A stretch of DNA of 14,589 nucleotides, taken from contig JAJXUY010000013.1 of the NCBI GenBank assembly GCA_021782525.1, forward strand, positions 1 to 14,589. Reading direction: 5' to 3'. Position numbers and translations under genes: made by a program. Shown here in pieces: positions 7,111 through 13,199 of the stretch. Within the stretch, counting starts at the first letter, position 1. Every line of letters begins with the position of its first letter. This DNA is from Acidobacteriota bacterium. Its GTDB lineage: Bacteria; Acidobacteriota; Thermoanaerobaculia; Thermoanaerobaculales; Thermoanaerobaculaceae. The notes beneath the pieces were generated by a model that made no database searches, was not told where the DNA came from, and was given only the letters and a program-made list of their open reading frames with translations.

Positions 7111-7119
7111 ATCTGATAG

Positions 7120-7428
7120 GACGCGCGCAATTTCTACTCCGACGAGCAGGTCGAGGCGTACGTCGCGGACCTCGTGGACGGGCGGCGGAAGTTCACCGAG
7201 GAGATCGCGGCGCAGGGGCTGCGCAAGGACATCCGCGAGATCGCCCACCGCGAGCTCGACGCGATCGACGCCAAGGGCCGGAAGAAGGCCGAGCCGTGGG
7301 CGCCGGCCGAGGAGCACGAGGTCACGGCCGCCGAGGACCGCGACCCGCGCTCGAAGTGGATCTCCCCCTGGGAGCCCCGCCGCCCAAGCGCCGGCCTCTT
7401 CCCCGCCCCGACCGGCAAGCGGCGATAG
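7120..7428 (+). pseudogene. 5'-truncated second copy of the left-edge gene end
   Basis: The frame runs in protein-like sequence from 7120 (DARNFYSDEQVEAYVADL...) to TAG 7426-7428, but two in-frame stops (7114, 7117) precede it. The first ATG or GTG available inside would give a protein without the opening helix. The peptide is helical and charged (RKDIREIAHRELDAIDAKGR), then follows the Trp/Pro-rich tail shared with positions 1-129. The homologous sequence appears to begin abruptly after R2, as expected of a gene cut by an insertion or by a partial duplication. A start at GTG 7171 (VDGRRKF...) with expression of an 85-aa product cannot be excluded. The family is not recognised. Confidence 0.6.
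7327..7385 (+). repeat. 59-bp direct repeat, right copy
   Basis: Identical to 28-86, in the same frame of the homologous gene end. It codes for AAEDRDPRSKWISPWEPRR and the first two bases of the next Pro codon. The sequences on either side diverge, including the final ten or so codons and everything after the stop. Confidence 0.85.
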
Positions 7429-7433
7429 TCGCT

Positions 7434-7449
7434 GGCGCCCGCAGGCGCC
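7434..7449. terminator. GC hairpin between convergent genes
   Basis: GGCGCC (7434-7439), a 4-base loop CGCA and GGCGCC (7444-7449) form a perfect 6-bp stem. It lies in the 23 bases between the stop of the plus-strand fragment (7428) and the stop of the minus-strand TPM gene (7452). No T-run follows on either strand, so termination is inferred from position only. Confidence 0.45.
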
Positions 7450-7451
7450 GT

Positions 7452-8462
7452 CTACCAGCCAATGTTCACGCCGCCGCCGCCGAAGGCGCCGGTGCCCGGG
7501 AAGAAGAACGACGTCCCAATCACCATCAGGAAGAGGATCACGGCGATCTGGACCGGCCGCAGCAGGCTGGCGACCACCTCGCCCGCGGCGCCGGCGATCC
7601 GGCTCCCGGCGGCGCGCCCCCGGATCAGCCGCACGAGCAGCACGCCCGCGTAGGCGAAGTGGGCCAAGAGGGCGGCGAACAGCGCCACGGCGAAGGCGCT
7701 GACCGCCGAGAGGATCATCCTGACCTTCGGCTCGTTGGCCAGCCACACCCCCTGCACGAAGCGGGCGCGGCGGGGGACCTCGTGCGCCGTGACCACGAGG
7801 TCGTGGAACCAGCCGCGGCCGTGTCTCGGGACCGCGCGCGGCACCGTGCGCAGCCGCTCGAGGAGCGGCGGGACGAGCGCCTCCACGCCACCGGAGACGT
7901 CGCCTGCGCGTGCCGCTGGGAGGAACGTCGCCGCGACCAACCGTTCGACCTCGGCGTCGGGGAGGACGGGCTCCAGGCCGTAGCCGACCAGGACCTCGAC
8001 GCGGCGGTCTGCGGGGAAGACGAACACGAGGAGCCCGTTGTCGGCGCCGGCGACGCCCGGCCGCCACACCTCGGCCGCGTGCATCGCCAGCTCCGGCGCG
8101 TCGGGCGGGAGGTGCGGCAGCGCCGCGAGCAGCACCCCGTGGCTCGTCTCGCGCTCGAAGTTGTCGAGCGTGAGGTCGACCTGGCCCAGCGGCCCGAGCA
8201 GCCCGTCGGGGTCGAAGACGTGATGGAAGTAGGAGTCCGGCCCCTTGCGGATGCGCTCCTCGAGGTCCTGCTGCGGCGTCGTCACCGGCGCCCGCACCGG
8301 CAGCCGGTACGCCGCCACGCCGGCGGCGAGGAGGACGAGGACGAACACCGGCACACCCACCCAGCGCTCGAACGGTGGCCCCTTGCGCCGACGCGTTCCG
8401 CCTCGCCCGCGCGCTGGCGAGGAGCGGCCGAGCGGGGTCGGTTCGTTGGTCTCGGCCGCCAT
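7452..8462 (-). CDS. TPM-domain membrane protein (336 aa)
   Basis: The domain resembles the TPM family (YgcG/Psb32 type, Pfam TPM): DNGLLVFVFPADRRVEVLVG (141-160), then a helix ERLVAATFLPAARAGDVSGG and the helix after it (to about 204). TPM proteins are membrane-anchored and face the periplasm or lumen; some act as phosphatases or in repair of membrane complexes, but the role here is unknown. Membrane segments are likely at 34-53, about 247-277 and 302-321. The protein ends in a glycine-rich tail, FGGGGVNIGW, common in this family. The N-terminal 33 residues are basic and disordered. I take ATG 8462 rather than the upstream start 43 codons earlier because the extra N-terminus would be Arg-rich and would overlap the control region. 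No Shine-Dalgarno is seen, but TACGAT lies 5 bases before the ATG. The gene is divergent from the kinase gene, 122 bases away, suggesting shared control. Confidence 0.85.
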   Translation of the reverse strand: MAAETNEPTPLGRSSPARGRGGTRRRKGPPFERWVGVPVFVLVLLAAGVAAYRLPVRAPVTTPQQDLEERIRKGPDSYFHHVFDPDGLLGPLGQVDLTLDNFERETSHGVLLAALPHLPPDAPELAMHAAEVWRPGVAGADNGLLVFVFPADRRVEVLVGYGLEPVLPDAEVERLVAATFLPAARAGDVSGGVEALVPPLLERLRTVPRAVPRHGRGWFHDLVVTAHEVPRRARFVQGVWLANEPKVRMILSAVSAFAVALFAALLAHFAYAGVLLVRLIRGRAAGSRIAGAAGEVVASLLRPVQIAVILFLMVIGTSFFFPGTGAFGGGGVNIGW

Positions 8463-8584
8463 GAGCCATCGTAGACGATGTCCGCGCCGCCGCGCCCAGC
8501 CGGCGCTCCTGCGCCCGCGCCCTCGAGCTTGCGATCGGCGCCGGGCAGCGCCGATCGGACGTCTTGCGGCTAAGATGTTTGGCT
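8463..8584. promoter_or_regulatory. Divergent promoter region with two TAnnnT boxes next to start codons
   Basis: On the plus strand TAAGAT (8571-8576) lies 8 bases before the kinase GTG. On the minus strand TACGAT (8473 down to 8468) lies 5 bases before the TPM ATG. Neither start has a Shine-Dalgarno sequence. A -10 box this close to the start codon is the usual sign of a leaderless or near-leaderless mRNA. No convincing -35 element is seen for either. The region also holds the inverted repeat listed separately. Confidence 0.45.
8532..8557. promoter_or_regulatory. Perfect 10-bp inverted repeat upstream of the kinase gene
   Basis: CGATCGGCGC (8532-8541) and GCGCCGATCG (8548-8557) are exact reverse complements around a 6-base spacer. 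The dyad lies 13 bases upstream of the TAAGAT box, where an operator overlapping the -35 region would be. There is no T-run, so a dimeric regulator site is more likely than a terminator. It could also influence the divergent TPM gene. Confidence 0.5.
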
Positions 8585-11122
8585 GTGACACCGGAACGGA
8601 TCGGACGCTTCAGGGTCGTGCGCCTCATCGGCAGTGGCGGGATGGGCGAGGTCTACGAGGGGTACGACGACCAGCTGCAGCGGCCGGTCGCGATCAAGGG
8701 TCTCCTCCACGACCGGCTCGACGCCGAGCGGCGTGAGCGCCTACACCGCGAGGCGCTCTCGGCCGCCGCGCTCTCCCACCCCGCCATCACGCACGTCTAC
8801 GAGATCGTCGGCGGCACCGACGCCGAGTGGGTCGTCATGGAGTACGTCCCCGGACGGTCTCTGGCGGAGGTCGTCACGCTCGGGCCGCTGCCGCCGGCGC
8901 AAGCCGCGGGCATCGGGGCGGAGATCGCCGAGGCGCTCGCCGAGGCGCACGGGCACGGGATCGTCCACCGCGACGTCAAGGCCGAGAACGTCCTCTTGAT
9001 GCCGTCGGGGCACGTGAAGGTGCTGGACTTCGGCCTGGCGAAGTGGACGGGCGTGCGAGCGGGTGGCGACGAGAGGATCACGACCGAGGGGCTGGTCGTC
9101 GGCACGTCGCGGGCGATGTCTCCGGAGCAGGCGCTCGGCCACCAGGTCGACGGGCGCAGCGATATCTTTTCCCTCGGGTCGCTGCTCTACGAGCTGGCGA
9201 GCGGTAGGCCGGCGTTCCGCGGCGCCACCCCGATGGAGACGATGCACAAGGTGGCACAGGGCGAGTACGAGCCGCTCCCCACGGCCGGTGTGGGCGCCGG
9301 CGCGGCGCTCGCCGCCGTCGTCGGTCGCTGCCTGGAGCGCGACCCCGCGCGGCGCTACCAGGACGCGAGCGAGCTCGCCCGCGACCTCCGCCTCGTCGCG
9401 GCCAGCACCTCCGACGCGACCGTCGTGCTGCCGGCGACGGGACCGGAGCGGGCGGCGGCCTGGGCCCGCCGGCACTGGTCGGCACTGACCGCCGCGGCGG
9501 TTACGGTCGCGGTGGCGACCGCGGCGGCGTTGGGCTGGTTCGCGCCGAGCCGGCCGTTGACCGTCGCCGTCCTCCCGGTGACCTCCCCGGTGCCGGGCGA
9601 CGCGGGAAAGCTCGCCTCCGCAGCGATCGAGGACGCCATCGTGACCCGCCTGGCGCAGCTCAAGGACGTGATCGTCGTCGCCGGCCGTGACGTGCGCGCG
9701 GTGCTGGGCCACGGGGTGCGCGGCGCCGAGCTGGCACGCGAACTCGGGGTGCGCGAGCTGGTAGCAACCTCACTGACCCCGGGGCGGCCGGGCGGACCGA
9801 TCCGCGTCGACCTGCAGCGGCTGGACGGGGCGAGCGGCCGGGTGACGTGGAGCGAGCAACTCGACGTGGGGACCGAGGATCTCATGCTGCTCCAGGACCG
9901 CATCGCGACCGCGCTCGGCGACGCCTACCGCGGCGTCCCGACGAGCGGCCACCCCGGCGCGCGGGAGGCGACGCCCGCCGCCCTCAAGGCGTACCTGCTG
10001 GCGAAGAGCCGGATCGACTCCGGCCACTACTCGAAGGATTTCAAGGAGGAGATCGCGCTGTTCGAGCAGGCGGTGGGAGACGCGCCGCGGTTCCTCGCGC
10101 CGGTGATCGCGCTCGCCGCCAGGTACCGCTATCTGTACCAGCTCTACCACCGTCCAGCCGACGACGAACGCTGCCAGGCGCTGATGGCGCGCGCACGCGC
10201 CCTGGCGCCCGACCACCCGTGGGTACTGGGGCTCGACGTCTGGCTGCTGCTCGACCACCGCGACGACGACGCCGCGCTCGCGAAGGCGCGGGCGTGGACC
10301 GCCGCCCGTCCTGGCGACAACGCGGCGTGGCAGACGCTCGGGGTCGTCCTCGGGTCGATGGGGAAGGACCGGGAGTCCGAGGCCGCGTTCGAGCGCTCGT
10401 TCGTGCTGCTGCCGTCGTGGTACACGCTGTACAACCTCGCCCAGTCCCGGGAGCTGCGCGGCGACTTCGACGGGGCACGGCAGACGATCAAGCGCGCCCT
10501 TGTCATCTCCCCGGCCAACCTCTTCTGCCTCGGACTGCTCGCCGAGGTCGAGATGTACGCCGGCAACAACGAAACGGCCGAGCGGCTCTACCGCGACCTC
10601 CTGGCGCGGCGGGGCGAGCGCCTCGACCGCATCCACCTCGGCAACTGCCTCTATTACGAGAAGAAGCTCCCCGAGGCCGCGTCGCTCTACCGCGAGGCGG
10701 TGACGAGCGATCCCACCGACTACCTGGCGGTCGCCAACCTGGCGGACACCGAACTCGCCATGCGCGAAACCGCGCAGGCGCGCGCGAACTACGCCACGGC
10801 GCTGCGGCTATGCGAGGCCGACTACGGGCAGGGCGTGCGCCGGCGGGCACTGCTGGAGACGCGCGCCCGCTGCCTCGCGCAGCTCGGACACGGGCCCGAG
10901 GCGTTCCTCGCGATCCAGGAGGCGCTCGCGGACTACCCCGAGAACCCGGCTACGATGTTCATGGCGGCGCTCGTCGCGGCCGTGGCCGGTGACCACAACG
11001 CGGCGCTCGCCTGGACCGGCAAGGCTCTCGCCGCGCGCGCCCCTGTGGTCTGGTTCACGGGGCCGGAGTTCGCCGGCCTCGCCCGCGACCCGCGCTTCCT
11101 GGCGTTGCTCTCCCGCCGGTGA
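8585..11122 (+). CDS. Membrane Ser/Thr protein kinase with TolB-like and TPR regions (845 aa)
   Basis: Hanks-type kinase domain at about 7-270: Gly loop GSGGMGEVY (16-24), Lys38 in VAIK, Glu56, catalytic loop HRDVKAEN (128-135), DFG (148-150) and SPEQ (179-182). All catalytic residues are present, so activity is expected. The usual Tyr before SPEQ is replaced by Ala (SRAMSPEQ). A single membrane helix lies at about 299-319, putting the kinase in the cytoplasm and the rest outside it. Residues 325-455 resemble the TolB/FlgO-like domain of TPR-linked regulators (LTVAVLPVTSP, ELGVRELVATSL, LQDRIATAL). Residues 470-845 are TPR-like helical pairs. Kinases of this layout sense or scaffold signals; the substrate is unknown. 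I prefer GTG 8585, adjacent to the TAAGAT box, over TTG 8564. The gene is divergent from the TPM gene and converges on the next gene with 27 bases between stops. Confidence 0.93.
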   Translation: MTPERIGRFRVVRLIGSGGMGEVYEGYDDQLQRPVAIKGLLHDRLDAERRERLHREALSAAALSHPAITHVYEIVGGTDAEWVVMEYVPGRSLAEVVTLGPLPPAQAAGIGAEIAEALAEAHGHGIVHRDVKAENVLLMPSGHVKVLDFGLAKWTGVRAGGDERITTEGLVVGTSRAMSPEQALGHQVDGRSDIFSLGSLLYELASGRPAFRGATPMETMHKVAQGEYEPLPTAGVGAGAALAAVVGRCLERDPARRYQDASELARDLRLVAASTSDATVVLPATGPERAAAWARRHWSALTAAAVTVAVATAAALGWFAPSRPLTVAVLPVTSPVPGDAGKLASAAIEDAIVTRLAQLKDVIVVAGRDVRAVLGHGVRGAELARELGVRELVATSLTPGRPGGPIRVDLQRLDGASGRVTWSEQLDVGTEDLMLLQDRIATALGDAYRGVPTSGHPGAREATPAALKAYLLAKSRIDSGHYSKDFKEEIALFEQAVGDAPRFLAPVIALAARYRYLYQLYHRPADDERCQALMARARALAPDHPWVLGLDVWLLLDHRDDDAALAKARAWTAARPGDNAAWQTLGVVLGSMGKDRESEAAFERSFVLLPSWYTLYNLAQSRELRGDFDGARQTIKRALVISPANLFCLGLLAEVEMYAGNNETAERLYRDLLARRGERLDRIHLGNCLYYEKKLPEAASLYREAVTSDPTDYLAVANLADTELAMRETAQARANYATALRLCEADYGQGVRRRALLETRARCLAQLGHGPEAFLAIQEALADYPENPATMFMAALVAAVAGDHNAALAWTGKALAARAPVVWFTGPEFAGLARDPRFLALLSRR

Positions 11123-11124
11123 AC

Positions 11125-11136
11125 GGCGCCGGCGCC
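11125..11136. terminator. GC palindrome between convergent genes
   Basis: GGCGCC occurs twice in a row (11125-11130, 11131-11136), giving a self-complementary 12-mer in the 27 bases between the kinase stop and the stop of the minus-strand gene. There is no T-run, and a loop would have to open the centre. It resembles the other convergent junction at 7434-7449; a terminator role is inferred. Confidence 0.35.
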
Positions 11137-11149
11137 GCCGCGCGGACGG

Positions 11150-11563
11150 CTAGTTCGGGCCGGTGCCGGGCTGGTTGTCGCCGCCGGGATCGGCGTGCGC
11201 GACCACGTTCCCCTCACCGTCGAGCAGCTTGACGTCGTAGTAGAAGTGGCCGGCTTCCCGGGTGTTGCCGGTGGTCACCAGGTCGGGCAGGCGCGAGCCG
11301 GGAGTGGCAGAGATCTGCCCGACGCCACGGTGCACGCCGCGCGGGCGGAACGCGCCGGCGGCCGGCGGCGGCGCTGGAGTGTTCGCCGGGACCTCCGCGA
11401 GGAACTCCACGGCGACGCCGACGGCGCTCTCCGGGATGCCTTCGAACCTCCACCGGATGTCCTCCGGCCCGTCCTTCCACTTGAGGTGGACCCAGTCAGG
11501 AGTACACGTGAGCTGACCGTTGCGGACCGTGACCGTGACCCTCTCGTACTTCGGCTTGGGCAT
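11150..11563 (-). CDS. 137-aa unrecognised protein
   Basis: The ATG at 11563 is chosen over an upstream start 46 codons earlier because AGGGGAGGAAGCG directly precedes it and the extra N-terminus is Arg/Ala-rich. The protein looks beta-rich: YERVTVTVRNGQLTCTPDWV (6-25), DIRWRFEGIP, then a Pro/Ala linker at about 60-70, then HFYYDVKLLDGEGNVVAHAD and an acidic Gly/Pro tail. There is no signal peptide or membrane segment and one Cys near residue 20. The layout suggests a small beta-sandwich, but I do not recognise a family. It lies downstream of the LuxR gene on the same strand, 177 bases away; both starts share AGGAAGCGATG, so they may be co-expressed. Confidence 0.8.
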   Translation of the reverse strand: MPKPKYERVTVTVRNGQLTCTPDWVHLKWKDGPEDIRWRFEGIPESAVGVAVEFLAEVPANTPAPPPAAGAFRPRGVHRGVGQISATPGSRLPDLVTTGNTREAGHFYYDVKLLDGEGNVVAHADPGGDNQPGTGPN

Positions 11564-11740
11564 CGCTTCCTCCCCTTTCTTCCTGCCCGTCGTGGCGGCG
11601 GCCACCACGCGTTCGCTCCCCCCCGCCCGATTTCCGCCTTCGGCGGCCGGCCGGAGCGGGCGCGCGCGCCGGCGCCGCCTCGCGCGCGTTCGTGCCACCA
11701 TCGACGCCCACGGTCTCTCGGGCTCCCGAGGGCGCCTCGC

Positions 11741-12889
11741 TCACCGCTCGACCTCCGCCTGGGGATAGGCGTCCGACGAGTCGCCGGGCAAGCGCACGGC
11801 TCCAGGGCCGCTCAGCAGCACTCTCACGAGCTCCGCCTGACTCCCGGTGCCGGTCTTGCGGAAGATCCCGGCGAGCTGGGTGTGCGCGGTGTTGCGCGAG
11901 ATGCCGAGGATCGCGGCGGCCTCCGGCAAGCTCTGCCCGCCGAGGAGCAGCACCGCGAGACGGGTCTCGGCGCCGGTGAGGACGTAGAGGTCGCGCACCA
12001 GTTGCTCGGGACTGACGTGTGGCACGCCGGCGTCGGAGACGAAGACCACGGCGCCGCGCGATCGCAGCGCCGGCCACCGCCGCCCGCGGCCGATCGGAAC
12101 GGCCATGACCTCGTATGGCCGCGACGACGACACGCGCGACAGCCGCAGGCCGAGCCCGGGCCCGCTGCCCCGCCGCGCGACCTCGGCCACCGCCGCATGG
12201 AGCATGCGGGTGTCCGCCGGCGTCGCTCCCCGCAACCCGTTCTCGCCGATCATGAAGCCGTCCTGCTGCGCTGAGATCCGGCGGGCGGCGCGGTTGGCGA
12301 GGATCGGCCTCGCCTCGCTGTCGACCACGACGGCAGCGAGCGCGACCCGGTCGAAGGCATCGGCCGCCTCGGCCGCCCTCCGCTCCGCTAGCTCCACGCG
12401 CCCGTGGACAGCCAGCGCACGGGCGAGGTGGGGCACCAGGTCCTGCAGTGCCTCCAGGCCCTCACCCTCGAGGCGTGCGCCGGGGATGGGGAACAGCCAC
12501 AGCGCACCGACCGCACCGCCCTCCCGCGTCAGGCTCACTCCCGCCGCGCCCCCGCGGCGCCCCTGGAGACCGAGCGCCGCCAACGCCTCGTCGGCGCCGG
12601 CGCCCAGTCGCCCACCCCACGCCGCCGGAAACGCCACCATGCCGACCGCGCTCCCGTCGAGCGGTGCGACGAACGCGGCGGCCAGGGTGCTCGCGGCGAG
12701 CGGAGTCGGCGGTCTTTCGATCCCGACCGTGGCGAGCAACGCGACCTCGTCCGCATTGGAGCCGAAGGCGAGGAGTGCGGCGTCGGCCCCGGCCGCTGCA
12801 GCGATCCCGGCGACGGCGCGCGGCCACGCTTTCGGCGACGCCGCGGCGTCGAAGATCAACTCGACAGCTCTGAGGAACGTCCGCTTCAT
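11741..12889 (-). CDS. LuxR-type transcriptional regulator with GAF/PAS-like sensor region (382 aa)
   Basis: The C-terminal helix-turn-helix (about 304-359) has the LuxR signature: LTGAETRLAVLLLGGQSL, then AAAILGISRNTAHTQLAGIF, then RKTGTGSQAELVRVLL. It should bind DNA as a dimer. The N-terminal region (about 1-170) is Ala-rich and GAF-like. The middle (about 180-300) has PAS-like traits (AAVVVDSEARPILANRAARRI). There is no receiver domain, so an intracellular small ligand or cofactor is a more likely signal than phosphorylation. The ATG at 12889 is preferred because AGGAAGCG precedes it; the longer frame from 13027 adds an unlikely N-terminus. A 23-residue acidic tail follows the HTH. Targets are not visible; the small gene downstream is one candidate. 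Confidence 0.9.
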   Translation of the reverse strand: MKRTFLRAVELIFDAAASPKAWPRAVAGIAAAAGADAALLAFGSNADEVALLATVGIERPPTPLAASTLAAAFVAPLDGSAVGMVAFPAAWGGRLGAGADEALAALGLQGRRGGAAGVSLTREGGAVGALWLFPIPGARLEGEGLEALQDLVPHLARALAVHGRVELAERRAAEAADAFDRVALAAVVVDSEARPILANRAARRISAQQDGFMIGENGLRGATPADTRMLHAAVAEVARRGSGPGLGLRLSRVSSSRPYEVMAVPIGRGRRWPALRSRGAVVFVSDAGVPHVSPEQLVRDLYVLTGAETRLAVLLLGGQSLPEAAAILGISRNTAHTQLAGIFRKTGTGSQAELVRVLLSGPGAVRLPGDSSDAYPQAEVER

Positions 12890-13199
12890 CGCTTCCTGCG
12901 GGGCACCCGCCCCGCGTCCCGGTCCGTCGACCGGCCGTAGCGGTCTGTGCCGCACTGATTCTATTGATGGTAACACCTCGACGGTCCCTCCCGGCGACGC
13001 CGCCACCGGCCAAGAGAACGATCGCACGCGAGCCCCTGCCGCGCATCATCCGTCCGGGTGAGACGTGGCGGCGTTGCCAGGACGCAGGCTGCGGGTCGGC
13101 CGGAGACGGGGTCTCGCGCTCCGCCCCGCGCGTCGTCTCGCCGGTGGCGGTGCGGCGCAGCCGGGTGCCGCCCTCACGCCTCCGTGAGCGAGCCGCTGC
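12890..13199. other. 310-bp spacer between the LuxR and PEP-synthase-like genes
   Basis: This should contain the promoter of the LuxR gene. On the minus strand TAGAAT (12963 down to 12958) lies 68 bases before the ATG but lacks a good -35 partner. A 16-base hairpin after the next gene's stop is listed separately. Open frames here are high-GC artefacts, and I see no gene. Confidence 0.5.
13173..13188 (-). terminator. Hairpin after the PEP-synthase-like gene
   Basis: CTCACG (13173-13178), loop CCTC and CGTGAG (13183-13188) form a perfect 6-bp stem starting 11 bases after the minus-strand stop at 13200-13202. No T-run follows, so it could act with a termination factor or only protect the 3' end. 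An alternative stem, GTGAGC (13184-13189) against GCTCAC (13198-13203), overlaps it. Confidence 0.4.

Larger units (their letters stand above)
6796..7119. other. Spacer between the cassette and the truncated gene copy
   Basis: These 324 bases contain one possible small gene (6933-7106), a 13-base partial repeat at 6903-6915 and the right copy of the 24-bp repeat at 7087-7110. Two consecutive stop codons, TGA at 7114 and TAG at 7117, sit directly before the point where the truncated gene homology begins. Apart from these I see nothing convincing. Confidence 0.5.

Noticed and set aside
7296..8474. Plus-strand frame of 392 codons over the TPM gene
   Set aside because: Antisense to the TPM gene, Arg/Glu/His-rich, no motif.
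7042..8628. Minus-strand frame of 528 codons across the TPM gene and the pseudogene
   Set aside because: Arg/Pro/Ala-rich shadow crossing a gene boundary and the control region; the TPM frame has the real motifs.
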